From Micractinium sp. NFX-FRZ (Eukaryota > Chlorophyta > Trebouxiophyceae > Chlorellales > Chlorellaceae): 64,000 bases of DNA. Both the position numbers and the translations under genes were made by a program. Where the stretch lies: the NCBI GenBank assembly GCA_029339195.1, contig JAPTJF010000103.1:1-64000 (forward strand). The letters run 5' to 3'. This document shows positions 10,060 to 20,553 of this stretch, piece after piece (the first letter of the stretch is position 1; every line of letters starts with the position of its first letter). Under the pieces are notes generated by a model that searched no databases, was not told the DNA's origin, and was given only the letters and a program-made list of their open reading frames with translations.

Positions 10060-12832
10060 ATGGAGAACGTGAAGAACGTGAAGATGCCGTCTGGGCCGGC
10101 GGCCGGCAGGCTGGCGCGGGTGCTGCTCTTGGGTGGAGCGGCGGTGTATGGCCTCACCAACTGCCTGTTCAACGTGGAGGGCGGTCACAGGTGAGCATCC
10201 ATACTCACCATAGCAGTGGAAAGTTGTCATGTTGGGGCAATGGTGTGCGGCCTGCAGCCGTGGGTGCAGAAGGCGGGCAGATGCACTGGGCAGGCGCCGG
10301 CACCCAGTGGAAGGCTGTTGGCTGCGGGTGGGATGTTACAACAGATTGCTGCACTTGTGGTGGTGGTTGTGTGCTGGAATGTGCACGTTGCAAGGTTCAG
10401 TCTTGTCCTGCTCAACCCCTGCTTGCTTGACCCCGTGTTGCTGCCTGCCCCCCCGCCCGCCCGCAGAGCCATCGTGTTCAACCGGCTGAGCGGGATCAAG
10501 GAGGAGGTGTATGAGGAGGGCACGCACTTCATGCTGCCCTGGTTTGAGCGCCCCATCATTTACGATGTGCGCTGCGCTGGGGGCTGGGCGGGTGTGGGGG
10601 GATCGAGCGGGGGGCTGGACGGGGGCCGAGAGGGGGCACAGCGCGCCATGGCTTGAGCGCGCTGCCTTGGGCGACGCATAATGTTTGGGTGCGTGGCGTG
10701 CACATTACGTGGGCGTGTACCACGTGGCAACAGGAGAGGAGCACCCTTCCACCATGAAGCAGCCCGTGCTGTGGAAAGCAGGCACTCAGCTGGAGGCACC
10801 GTCGCATGTGCATCCCTGCCTCTGCTTGCCTGCCGTCCAGCCTGGCCCACCACAGCCCTGCCCACTTGCCTGCCGTCCAACCCAACATTGCTGCCCCTGC
10901 ACTGCTCACCCTGTGCAGGTGCGCGCGCGGCCCAACGTCATCACCTCCACCTCGGGGTCTCGCGACCTGCAGATGGTGCGCTATGGGTGCTGTGGTGGGA
11001 GTGCCATGCTGTGCCGTGCTGGGGGGATCCTGTGCCGTAGTCACCTCCACCTCGGAGCCTCGTCATCTGCAGACGCCTTGCTCAGCTTTCCTTCGCGCGC
11101 GTGTTCCACCGGCCTTGCTGCCCACATCCGCTGTCCTCACTCTGCCGGGTGGGGTGAGAGGTACCAAGCGAGAAGTGCCACACAGCAGCACACAGCGCCG
11201 CCCGCCCCCCCGCCCTCACGCTCACTCATACACGCCGCGCCCTTGCCCCCCACCCCCCCACCCCACTATAGGTCAACATTGGGCTGCGTGTGCTGACGCG
11301 CCCCATGCCCTCGCGGCTGCCTGAGATCTACCGCACGCTCGGCAGCGACTACGCGGGTGGGTGCGGGGGCAGGCAGCAGCTTCCTTCCTGAATCACCCCA
11401 AAGCTGAATGAGCGGCTGGCGCGCGCTGATAGCGGAGTGTGGCGAGGACGTGTGGAAGAAAGTGGGAGGGAGACGCACCATGTGTCGCAGCTTCCCATCC
11501 CCGCGCCCCTTGGCTCCCCCTCGTGCTGACCTGTCCTGCCTGCTGTGGTCATGCAGAGCGCGTGCTGCCCAGCATCATCCAGGAGACGCTCAAGAGCGTG
11601 ATTGCGCAGTACAATGCCAGCCAGCTGCTGACGATGCGCGAGGTACTGCGGGGTGCCGCGGCTGGGCAGGGGGGGTGTGCTGTGGGGGGATTGTGCACTA
11701 CAGTGCAAGCCAGGCGCTGTCCGTGCACGAGATGCGCGCTGCGGCAGGGTGTGGCACGCTGGCTGTGGACTGGCAGCCGCACACCATGACTCCATGTTCC
11801 TTCACACACCCTCCCTTCTCACACACGCACACATACTTGCTTGCTCACCCACCCTTGCTGACACCCTCCATTACCACGCCACGTCCTTGCTGCCTGGCCA
11901 CGTGTGCAGGTCGTGTCTCGCGACATCCGGCGGATACTGACCCAGCGGGCAAAGTACTTCAACATCGTGCTTGACGACGTGTCCATCACGCAGCTGACCT
12001 TCAGGCAAGCTTGAAGCAGGCTCATGCAGTGTCACGACCACGCGTCAAGGCTGCGAAGGGCTGGGTGGGGTGGCTACTGCTCGCATTGTGTTTGGCGACG
12101 GGCCTAGGTCACCCCCAGCGTTTCAAAGCCCCTCACCCCGCCCCTCTCCACCTCCCCTCGCCCCCCGCTTGCAGCCGCGAGTACACGTCTGCGGTTGAGG
12201 CCAAGCAGGTGGCGCAGCAGGACGCGGAGCGTGCCAAGTTCATTGTGAGCTGGCGTGCGGTGCTGTGCTGTGCTGTGCTGTGCTGTGCCAGGCTGTGCTG
12301 TGCTGTGCTGCGAGCTACTGTGGTGGGGGGTGGAGGTGGTGCGTGATGATGCGGTGTGCGGAGCGAGCCAACTTGATGTGCAGGCGATGTGGCGAGAAGC
12401 TTGCCCTCTCTTCCGCTCCGAACCTCTCTGCCTACCCCCTCCCTGCCTTTTGGACCACCGAGCAGGACAAGCAGAGCGAGTCAGCCGACCCACCCTCTAC
12501 AAGTAGAGCGCTTCTTACTCCGCATTGTTCCCCATCCTCGCTCACCCACCCTCCCCTTGCCCTCTCCCCCTTCATCCATCTGCGTGCCACAGGTGGAGAA
12601 GGCGGAGCAGGACAAGCAGAGCGCGATCATCCGCGCGCAGGGTGAGGCCGCCTCCGCCACCCTAATCGGCCAGGCCGTGCAGCAGAACCCCGCCTTCATC
12701 ACCCTCCGCAAGATCGAGGCGGCGCGCGAGATTGCCTCCACCGTCTCCGCCTCCGCCAACCGCCTCTTCCTCAACTCCGACTCACTGCTGCTCAACCTCA
12801 GCGACTATGAGACCATGCCCAAGAAGAAGTGA
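10060..12832 (+). CDS. Prohibitin, PHB2-like
   Basis: Inner-mitochondrial-membrane scaffold that forms ring complexes with a second prohibitin and controls m-AAA protease, cristae and respiratory assembly. Exons: 10060-10190, 10467-10566, 10919-10975, 11272-11356, 11557-11642, 11910-12004, 12175-12244, 12593-12832; 864 nt, 287 aa, the usual length. The N-terminal anchor [19 protein letters not shown] precedes the diagnostic [73 protein letters not shown] and the SPFH/coiled-coil segment [19 protein letters not shown]. The C-terminus is [10 protein letters not shown]...LLLNLSDYE. The ATG at 10060 aligns with known prohibitin starts. The intron after 12004 has a GC donor (CAG/GCAAGC), fixed by the reading frame and the conserved [12 protein letters not shown] junction. 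Three exon ends and one exon start are duplicated in introns. Confidence 0.95.
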
Positions 12833-13731
12833 GGCGGCGGGAGGTGTAAGAAGCAGCAGCAGAAGGAGCGGCGCGCAGCGGGCGGGCCGGGCCGGGCCGC
12901 CAGGCAGACGGAGCTTTGCTCTGCCGGCACCTGGAGGCAGCCGGCACCTGGAGGTGTGAGATGTTGCCATGAGGCCGCGGGCGCCGTCGGCAGAGCGAAC
13001 CCGCACGCCGCAGCAGCAGCAAATTGTTGATACGGGGCACGGGCAGGCGCCACCACGAGAGCTGCGGCGGGCGCCGGCCCTTTCCCCACTCGGCACCCTG
13101 TTTTTCCAACCCACCCCACCCACATCCCAATCGATGTGATCAGCGCAGATAGTTGTAATTCATTGTCCAGACACACTTTGTTTCGCTGCCCCCGGCTACA
13201 TTGGAAGATCAGAGGAGGCGGGTGTGCCAGCGGGTGAAGTGTGCTGCCCGGAGCAGGCCGGTCGGACCAGGCAGCAGGCTGGTGGGGAGCCGCTCTTCGC
13301 ACAGTCCTGAGGCGGCGACGCTCTGGCCCGTCTGACTGTGTCATCCCCAGGTTCAGCTCCCGTCTGACTGCGACCCTTGAAGAAGATCTAGCCCCGCGCG
13401 TGATGACAATGTAGATGTTCATGGCTGGGGAGGCTGGGGAGCCTCACATCTATCACAGATCGGAGACTGCCATCCTCGAGGACGGGTACCGGCGGCCTAC
13501 GCCACCTAAAAGCGATAAATGGCTCGCTCACACGCTTCGTTAGCTGACGTGGCAGCCCTCCCGTCTGACGGAAGCGGCGGCCGCATGAGCTTCTGACCGG
13601 TTCTGTGCGCTCCGTCTGTCAATTGAGCGCTCTGCTAGTCTCCTCCGACCTGCCCACCCGCTGCCCTTCCAAGGCTGCGGCACTGGCTGGTGCACGAAAG
13701 CTCGCCCTCGCGGCTAAGAATTTGAAGGCAA
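12833..13731 (+). other. Prohibitin 3' UTR and intergenic spacer
   Basis: About 900 nt without a supportable gene. The first third is prohibitin 3' UTR up to the TGTAA at 13154; the rest is the upstream region of the lyase gene. No TATA box or RNA gene seen. Confidence 0.5.
13154..13158 (+). terminator. TGTAA poly(A) signal, prohibitin
   Basis: TGTAA in the context AGTTGTAATTC, 322 nt after the stop. Confidence 0.55.
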
Positions 13732-16700
13732 ATGCACGGCGCGGTCAGGTCCTTGTGCTTCCTGGTCGGTGCCGGTCTGCTGATCGCTGCAGCCGCCGCG
13801 GCTGAGGCCAGTGCCGCGCCCGCCCCCGCCCCCGCCCCCGCCCAGCCTGCCGACACATCGCTGGGTTCACCCATCGGGGATGGGGCGCTCCGACAGGCCG
13901 CCTTCACCCGTATCGCCGATCAGTACCTTCCCGCAGGCCGCGGCTTCGACTGGTCACTTGTAGGCTTCAGAAGTGAGCTTTGCTGGCAGCCAAGCTGCCC
14001 CTGCCATCTGCCCCCGCCGCCCGCTCTTGTGCCAACCACGCAGGATGACAGATCTAGATAGGGCGAACTGAACGTCAGCTGCAGCTCGCACAGCGTTGAC
14101 CCGCTCTGCTCAGCCAACTGAGTATGCCCTTGCCTACGCCTCCCTTCATCCCTGCCTGCAGATGGGGCCCGCCTTCCCACGAGCCCCAACACCTTTGATG
14201 TGAAGGCCGATTTCGGGGCCAAGGGAGACGGGCGCACAGACGACACGCGCGCACTGACGGCGGCGGTGGCAGCCGCCAATGCACGGGGCGGAGCCGTGTA
14301 CTTCCCACCAGGCACCTACATCCTCACCCGGCCACTGGTCATCAACCGCTCTGGCGTGGTTCTCCGAGGGGCAGGGGTGAGATCTCTAGAGTGCAAAAAG
14401 AGGCCTGCCGGGTGCACACCACATGGCGGCGTGCGGGGCGCCACAACTGCGCAGCCACTGTGCATAGCAACACCTCGCCACAGCCCCGCCTGCCTGTCTG
14501 CCCTGCCCAGCTCTCCAGTGCGTGCACAGTGCTGATGAAGCATGCCGTGTGCACTTGCCGTCGTTCCTGCAGGCAAGAAGCACCAAGATTTACTTCCCCC
14601 GTTCGCTGGGCGACGTGACGGGGGTCCAGTGGGTGCCAGCTGGCAACGGTGCGTCCGCCTGCCACGTGGCGCTGCCACCTGCCAACTGCGCACCTGCTTG
14701 CCCTTAAGGACGGCATGCTGCACATTATTTGCTGTGACCCTGTGCAGTGGAGCGCAATGCCACAGTGCAGGGACCACCCAAGCTGCCCGGCAGCCTTTGT
14801 TGTCGCGTGCCATGGCAGCCTGTTCATTTCTTCAGCGACAACCTGCAGGCGTCGTCCATGCAACCTGGCGTGTCAGCAGCGCCTCAACGCACGACAGCAT
14901 GCATCCGTGCACTGCCTGCCCGCATGTCCTTCGGCCTGCTTTGAGCCAGCCCTTCGCCTTATGGGTCCCTCGCCCCCCCCGCCCCCCGCCCGCCCGTTTG
15001 CAGGCAAGGTAAAGTCCCCCTGGTCCCACGGAGGCGCTTTCATTACCTTCAAAGGGAAGAACCCGCAGAAGAGCAACAACGAGAGGACGTTTGTGACCAG
15101 CGTGACGGCAGACGTGCTTCCCGGCGCCCGTAGGATCCCGGTGGTGCCGGTGAGCCGGGGAGGCGGTGTTTTGATGGATTCCTTGGTTTGGCAGCCTTGT
15201 CAAGTAGTCACAGGAAGCGCTGGCCAGTTGAAAGGCGTCCCCAGCCTCATACCAGGGTGATGGTGGTCCGCACAGGTGCACCTGGGCTTGACTTACTACG
15301 GGTGGTCTTCAGCTCACCCCGGGGCCTGCACATGACGCCTCTCTGTCGGGCAAAGTGACAGCAAGTGGAGGCACGCTGTTCAGGCCGTGTGCTGGGAAGG
15401 GAGGGAGGGAGGAGGGAGCCGCCTGCTGCAGGCTGCCTCAGCAGTGCTCCGATGTCAATTGCCCTGACGGTCGTAACCCCCAAACTAACAAGCAAACGTG
15501 TGCATCTGCTGTCCGCTCCTGCCTGCCTGCAGCTCAGCGGGCTCAAGTTTAAGAGGGGCCAGGTGGGGCGGGGGAATTGAGCCGCCACGCTACTGTGCCC
15601 GCTGGCCTCCCTCCCGCTGCGCCAGCCTGTCCACCTGGCGGTGACACTGGCGGCGACAACCCGCAGCCCCTGCTGGTGGTGTTGCATTGTGCCAGCCCCT
15701 GTGGCAGCCAGCCTGCCACATGCTCCCTCGAAACCTGACACCCGGGCGCACGCCGCTTCCCCTCATTGCTGCCCTGCAGTACATCCGAATCTTCCTGAAC
15801 GACAGGTCCACACCCAGCCGTGGCGGTGAGCTCAGCTACAAGCATGCATTCCTTGCGGGTGCAGCGGCCTTCTGCTGTCACCCTGCCCTGGCTGGGTGCC
15901 AAAGGAGGCCTGGAGCCTGAATCATGTGCCTGCCTGCCGCTGTGGGCGCTGGTGTGGGGCCCCGCAATGACAAGCGAGGCAATGCCGAAAACAATGCTGG
16001 GCGTGCTCCGTCAGGCCCCACCTCACGCCACCCCCGCCCCGCCTTCCCGCCCCTGCTTCCCCCGCCGCTGCAGGGGCCCAAACCGCCAGCGTGCTTCCCC
16101 CGGTGGGCATCACCCGGCACGGCAACACCTCCCTGGTCGTCAGGCAGCCGCCCACCTGGCTGGCCAGCAGCGTTGCGTACCAGTCAGCCCTGGAGAAGCT
16201 CAGGGAAGAGCCAGAGGCGGAGCCGGGCCTGACTGTGCAACAGGCGGCGGCGGCGCAGGCGGCGTTTGCCCGGCAAGCAGCCGGGGGCGGGTCCAGCGCC
16301 CAGATTGCGGCCGCCAGTGGGACGGTGGTGGCGTGGATCTATGGGGAGAACCAGGCGGACAGCGGCAAGCCAGGGGAGCAGGTCGTGGAGCATGACGCGG
16401 TGTCCATGGGCGCCAGGTGGGCAGGGGGTGCCAGGTGGCAGGTGCCTCTGGGTGCCAGGTGGGCAGGTGGGTGCCGGGTGGCAGAGATCCTGGTTGCCAG
16501 GTGCGCCGGAGGTACCAGGTGGCAGGTGCCTCTGGGTGCCAAGTGGGAAGCCAGGTGTATGGTCAGCACTGCGAGCTAGACCCTGGGGCTTACGGTGCAT
16601 GGTCCCCTGCCTGGCCATACATGGCTTCCAGGTGGGGAAGGGGGTCTCTGGGCGTCTTTTGTTTCCATCCCAGGTTTGTGGCAGACAGCGGGTGGGCTGG

Positions 16701-19562
16701 CTGTCGCGGGGGGGGGGCAAGGCCACAGGTGGGGCGGTGGTCAGCATGGAGTTGCTGGCCAGCTGCGGGGCAGGTGTGCACGTAAGCTTTGTCTAGTTCA
16801 AGGCGGGCATGGCTAATGGTTTACGATGCAGGGTGTGCAATGGTTGCCGGCCTGACAATATTCCTCCCCTCTCGTTGCCCACCCACCTGTCTCCTGCCGG
16901 GCCAGCAACACAAGTCCCAACACTCTTACACGCATCCACACCAACGTGCAGGGTGGTTGAGGTCAACAAGAACTACGTAGTGATTGACAGAGACCTGACT
17001 TTCCCAAGTAAGCCTGCCAATCAATGGGCGCACGAGTTGGTATGGTGTTATGAAGCACCACGGGTGGCACAAGCATTGCGGAACAAAGGGGCTGCCGCGC
17101 TGGATGCATGCAGTGCACGGCCACAGGGGGGAGGCAGTGCATGCTGCACGGTGCTGCAGCTAGGGATGCCGGCATGCCGCGAACCTGCGACATGGCCGCC
17201 AGCAGCAGCAGCAGCCAGCAGTGCAGCGCGAGCGCTCCGTGCATGGGGGGAGCCAAAGGCTGCAGCTCTAGCCTGCCCGACCCCTGCCGGCTGCAGTTCC
17301 CCCCTGCCTGCAACGCTTCACAGAGACACCCCCGCCTGCACTCAGCCGCCTGTGCTCTTTCGCAGCAGGGCGCCATGCTCTGTCCGTCATTCCGCCCCTT
17401 CCCCGCTCCCTCCCTGCTGCAGTCCTGCCCCGCTCCCGGCGCTGGACGGCCACCGTCCACCTGGACCAGCCCTCCACTGAGTGGGTGGGCCTGGAGAAGA
17501 TGACGCTCGAGTTCAAGTGAGCCGCTGCTTCTCGGGGTTTGGTCATACTGCAACTTAGTCGGGCTAGGCTAAAGTACTGGATATTTGGATGGGCTGGTTG
17601 CTTTCCTGTGGCAGGAGTGGCGTTAGTTTGTGCTCGCCTGACCTTGGCAGTGGGGTCGGCGCCTGGGGGGTGGGGGCGTGAGGGGCAGGGGAAGTCCACT
17701 CCGGAGGTCACGCCAGGGCCGTTTCCTTGCACATGTTGGGCATTTTGTTGACCTTCCGGAGGCGCATGCGCCGCTGGCCTGCATGTCGCATGTCTCGTCT
17801 CAGTGCCACTGCTGTTTGCCACCCGCCCCCAACCCACCGCTGCCCGCCCCGCGTGCCTCCCCCGCCGTGCAGGCACTCCATTGTGGGGCCTCACTTCTCT
17901 GACCGGGGCTACAACGGCGTCGAATTCTGGCACGTGGGCTCCTCCTGGGTGTCCGAGGTGAGCTGGGCGCGGGACGAGCTGGGACATGTCAGCAGGATGT
18001 GGTGGGCGTGTCGCGGTGTGTCGCACGGTACAGCAAGTGCCATGCAAGTGTACAGCAAGACCAGTGGTCTGGGTACAGGCCTTTCCACCCCACACTAATG
18101 CTGGCCCCCGAGGCGCCCCCCCCTGCAGGTCACATTTCTGAACGCGGACAACGCGCTCTGGTTCTCGTGGGTGCATCGCTCCACCATCAGAGGTGAGGGG
18201 AGGACAGGCAGCGTGGGCTCCCTCCGGGGGTGGGCGTTATTGGGCGTTAGGGGTCTTGCTCGCAGTTCACCTGCCGAGGAGCGCAGAGGGCTTTCCATCC
18301 CGTGTGTCTCCATTGGCCAGCTCAGCGCGCTTGCTTGGCTGGTGTTTCCCCTTCCGTCCACTTGCAAACCTTCATCCCGCTGATCCCACCCTGGGCCCGC
18401 TCTGCCTCCTTGACCGGCGCAGGCGTGACGGTGGGCGTCACCCGCTCCCGCGTGAACCCCGCCCTGGACAAGCCCGACAACGGGCACCAGGGAATCGTGC
18501 TGGCAAAGGGCTCGTCCAACCTAGTCACAGGGTGAGCAGGGCTGCCTCGCATGCTGCGCCAAGCGATGCATGGCGGTGGCCCACCCGCGGGGCGGCGCCG
18601 TGCCCGCTCGTCTCCCGCCTCACCCACCTCTGTTGCTGTGCCCCCCACTGCCTTGGTGCCTCACACTGCATGCATGCCCACCCCACCCACACCTTGTGCC
18701 CCCACATCTTCTCCTCTCACCTTACAACGGGCCCGCACGCTCACCGCCCTTGCAGCTTCAGCATTGCCGCCCGCATCACTGCGTGTCTTCCCCCCGCTTG
18801 CTCACCCCCCCTCCTTGCAGCTTCAACATCGCCGCCCGCATGATCCACGACGTTGTGGTGACCGGAGCCTCCACCAGTGTGCTGGAGCGGGGGGTGGGCG
18901 CCGACATCAACCTAGATCACCACCGAAACGGGCCCTGGGGGAACTTGTTTACGGACATCAACGTGGGCAAGGGCTCACGTGCCTTCTACTCGGGCGGCGC
19001 CGAGGGGCGGGGCGCCAACACGGGGCGGGGGACCACGTTTTGGAACGTGCGGGCCGCGGATGCGAGGCAGCCACTGCAGCTGCCGCCCTGCGGGACCGAC
19101 TATGGAGCGCTGGTCAACTTTGTGGGGCGCTTCCAGGGAGACACGGTGAGGCCCGAGGTGGCGGCCGGATGTGCCAAGATTTGGCAGCCCAGACCAGCCC
19201 GCGGCGCAGAGTTAGTTTGAGCCCAGCTGCCCTCAACTGTTGAGGGTGGTGCATGGGGTGTGGCCACTACGTCGGCTGTCGGGTTCAGCGGCTGTGTGGG
19301 GTAATCCAGCAGGGGTGGTGTGTGGCCGCTGCGCCGGCTGCCGATGCGGTGCTGCCAGTGGGCCTGCTTCTTTGGAGGGCAGTCACATTCAGTGCCGAGC
19401 GGCTCACACAGTACCCCGCCGCCTCTCCCCCACCCCCACATGGCCCTGCAGTGCGCCCGTCTCAAGTGGTATGTGCACGCCATGGGCCGCCCCTCCCTCT
19501 GGCCCACCAACTTGTATCGTGCCCAAATTGCGGCACGCAAGCGCATGGGCAAAAGGGCGTGA
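13732..19562 (+). CDS. Secreted pectate-lyase-like (right-handed beta-helix) protein
   Basis: Exons: 13732-13972, 14162-14376, 14573-14648, 15004-15149, 15533-15562, 15780-15825, 16074-16416, 16952-17007, 17423-17516, 17873-17957, 18129-18192, 18423-18531, 18821-19145, 19452-19562; 1941 nt, 646 aa. The N-terminus is a signal peptide (MHGAVRSLCFLVGAGLLIAA) followed by an Ala-Pro linker. Residues ~85-150 carry the pectate-lyase-3 entry motif DVKADFGAKGDGRTDDT with AAANARGGAVYFPPGTY and VVLRGAG, typical of extracellular beta-helix enzymes. Later strands include WSHGGAFITFKG, GLKFKRGQYIRIFLND, VEVNKNYVVIDRDLTF, HSIVGPHFSDRGYNGVEFW, NALWFSWVHRSTIR and FNIAARMIHDVVVTGA. Substrate (pectin-like or other wall polysaccharide) and catalysis cannot be told from sequence. 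A second exon-13-like acceptor at ~18757 and a donor-derived minisatellite at 16405-16560 are odd. Small exons 5 and 6 (30 and 46 nt) are supported by phase. Confidence 0.82.
16405..16560 (+). repeat. Intronic minisatellite derived from a splice donor
   Basis: Degenerate units of GGGTGCCAGGTGGGCAGG-type sequence, each including CCAGGTG, start exactly at the exon 7 donor (GGCGCCAG/GTGGGCAG, 16409-16424) and continue for ~150 nt into the intron. At least six CAGGTG or CAAGTG donor look-alikes are present. Confidence 0.7.
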
Positions 19563-20553
19563 AGGCCGGCCCGCCTGCCAAGCCCCTGCCCCTGCCAACC
19601 AGGGGCGTTGATGTGACACACACAAGAGCGACGTATCAATGTGCTCCCCATGACACCAAATACGGCCTTCTTCACCACCTTTTTACGACTTCACCCACAA
19701 ATCTTGTCAGCGACACAACTTGCCTCACACAGACCCCAACCCACCCCGTCTCACCACGCGCCACCCAAGAATTGGTCCCTCGGCCATCTCTCGTGTTGCA
19801 CCACACCTGCCCTACGCTTTCACGCTCACGCTTTGCATTCAGCCAGACATGACAAATCTCCCCCTGGCTCACGTACCCCTGCTGACCTCATCCCTCTATT
19901 CCTTCTCTCGACTTCAATGCATTCCCATATGCCGTCTGTTTCCCTCATGCCTTGATCCGCCCAAGGGTCGAGCTTGCAAGTAACTCTGCTCACATGGACT
20001 GTTGAAAGGACTACTGTGGAACGAAAGCCGCCTGGCGTAACTGCACAGTCACGCGTGGTCAAAAACCATCATATCGCATGGAGACTGTCAGTAGAATGAA
20101 CCAGTCAGGGTCGACAGAACCCACAGCTCGGCCTGCTGCTGACGGCGTAGCAGACACACACCGCTCGGATGCGGTGCTGCGCCTGCTCAAGGGGGCCCTG
20201 GCCCGGGCGCACAATCAAGAGGTATGGGGTGGGGGGGGGGGGGGGCAGGCATCCAAGGCAGGGCTGTAACCTTTTCTCAGGACGGGGGCTTGTGCTTGGG
20301 AGAGCCCTGGGTGAAGGAGCTGCCAGGGAAGCATGCACGCCCCTGAGACAACAATGGTGTGGGTGCCCAGCGGCGCCCCAGCAGTGAGGGAGTGGCGGTG
20401 GGCATGCAGCGGAGCTGGCAAATGGTGCAGGTGTGGGTCATCAGGTATCAGGTGCATTACCAGAAGGAGTTGAGGAGCACAAGCACATAGCGGGGTTGGA
20501 AAATGACAGTCATAGCTGTTGGGAATGCGTGAAAAATGAAGTGCAGCAAAGAA
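19563..20553. other. Convergent intergenic region with a G15 run
   Basis: Lies between the stops of the lyase (+) and the kinase (-), so mostly 3' UTR. It holds a run of 15 G at 20231-20245 and a plus-strand TGTAA at 20265-20269 that is rather far from the lyase stop. No gene is supported. Confidence 0.5.

Noticed and set aside
14749..14960. Possible extra lyase exon (VERNATVQGPPKLPG)
   Set aside because: It has an acceptor in phase, but no suitable donor, and exon 3 joins exon 4 directly in phase (AGNGKVKSPW).
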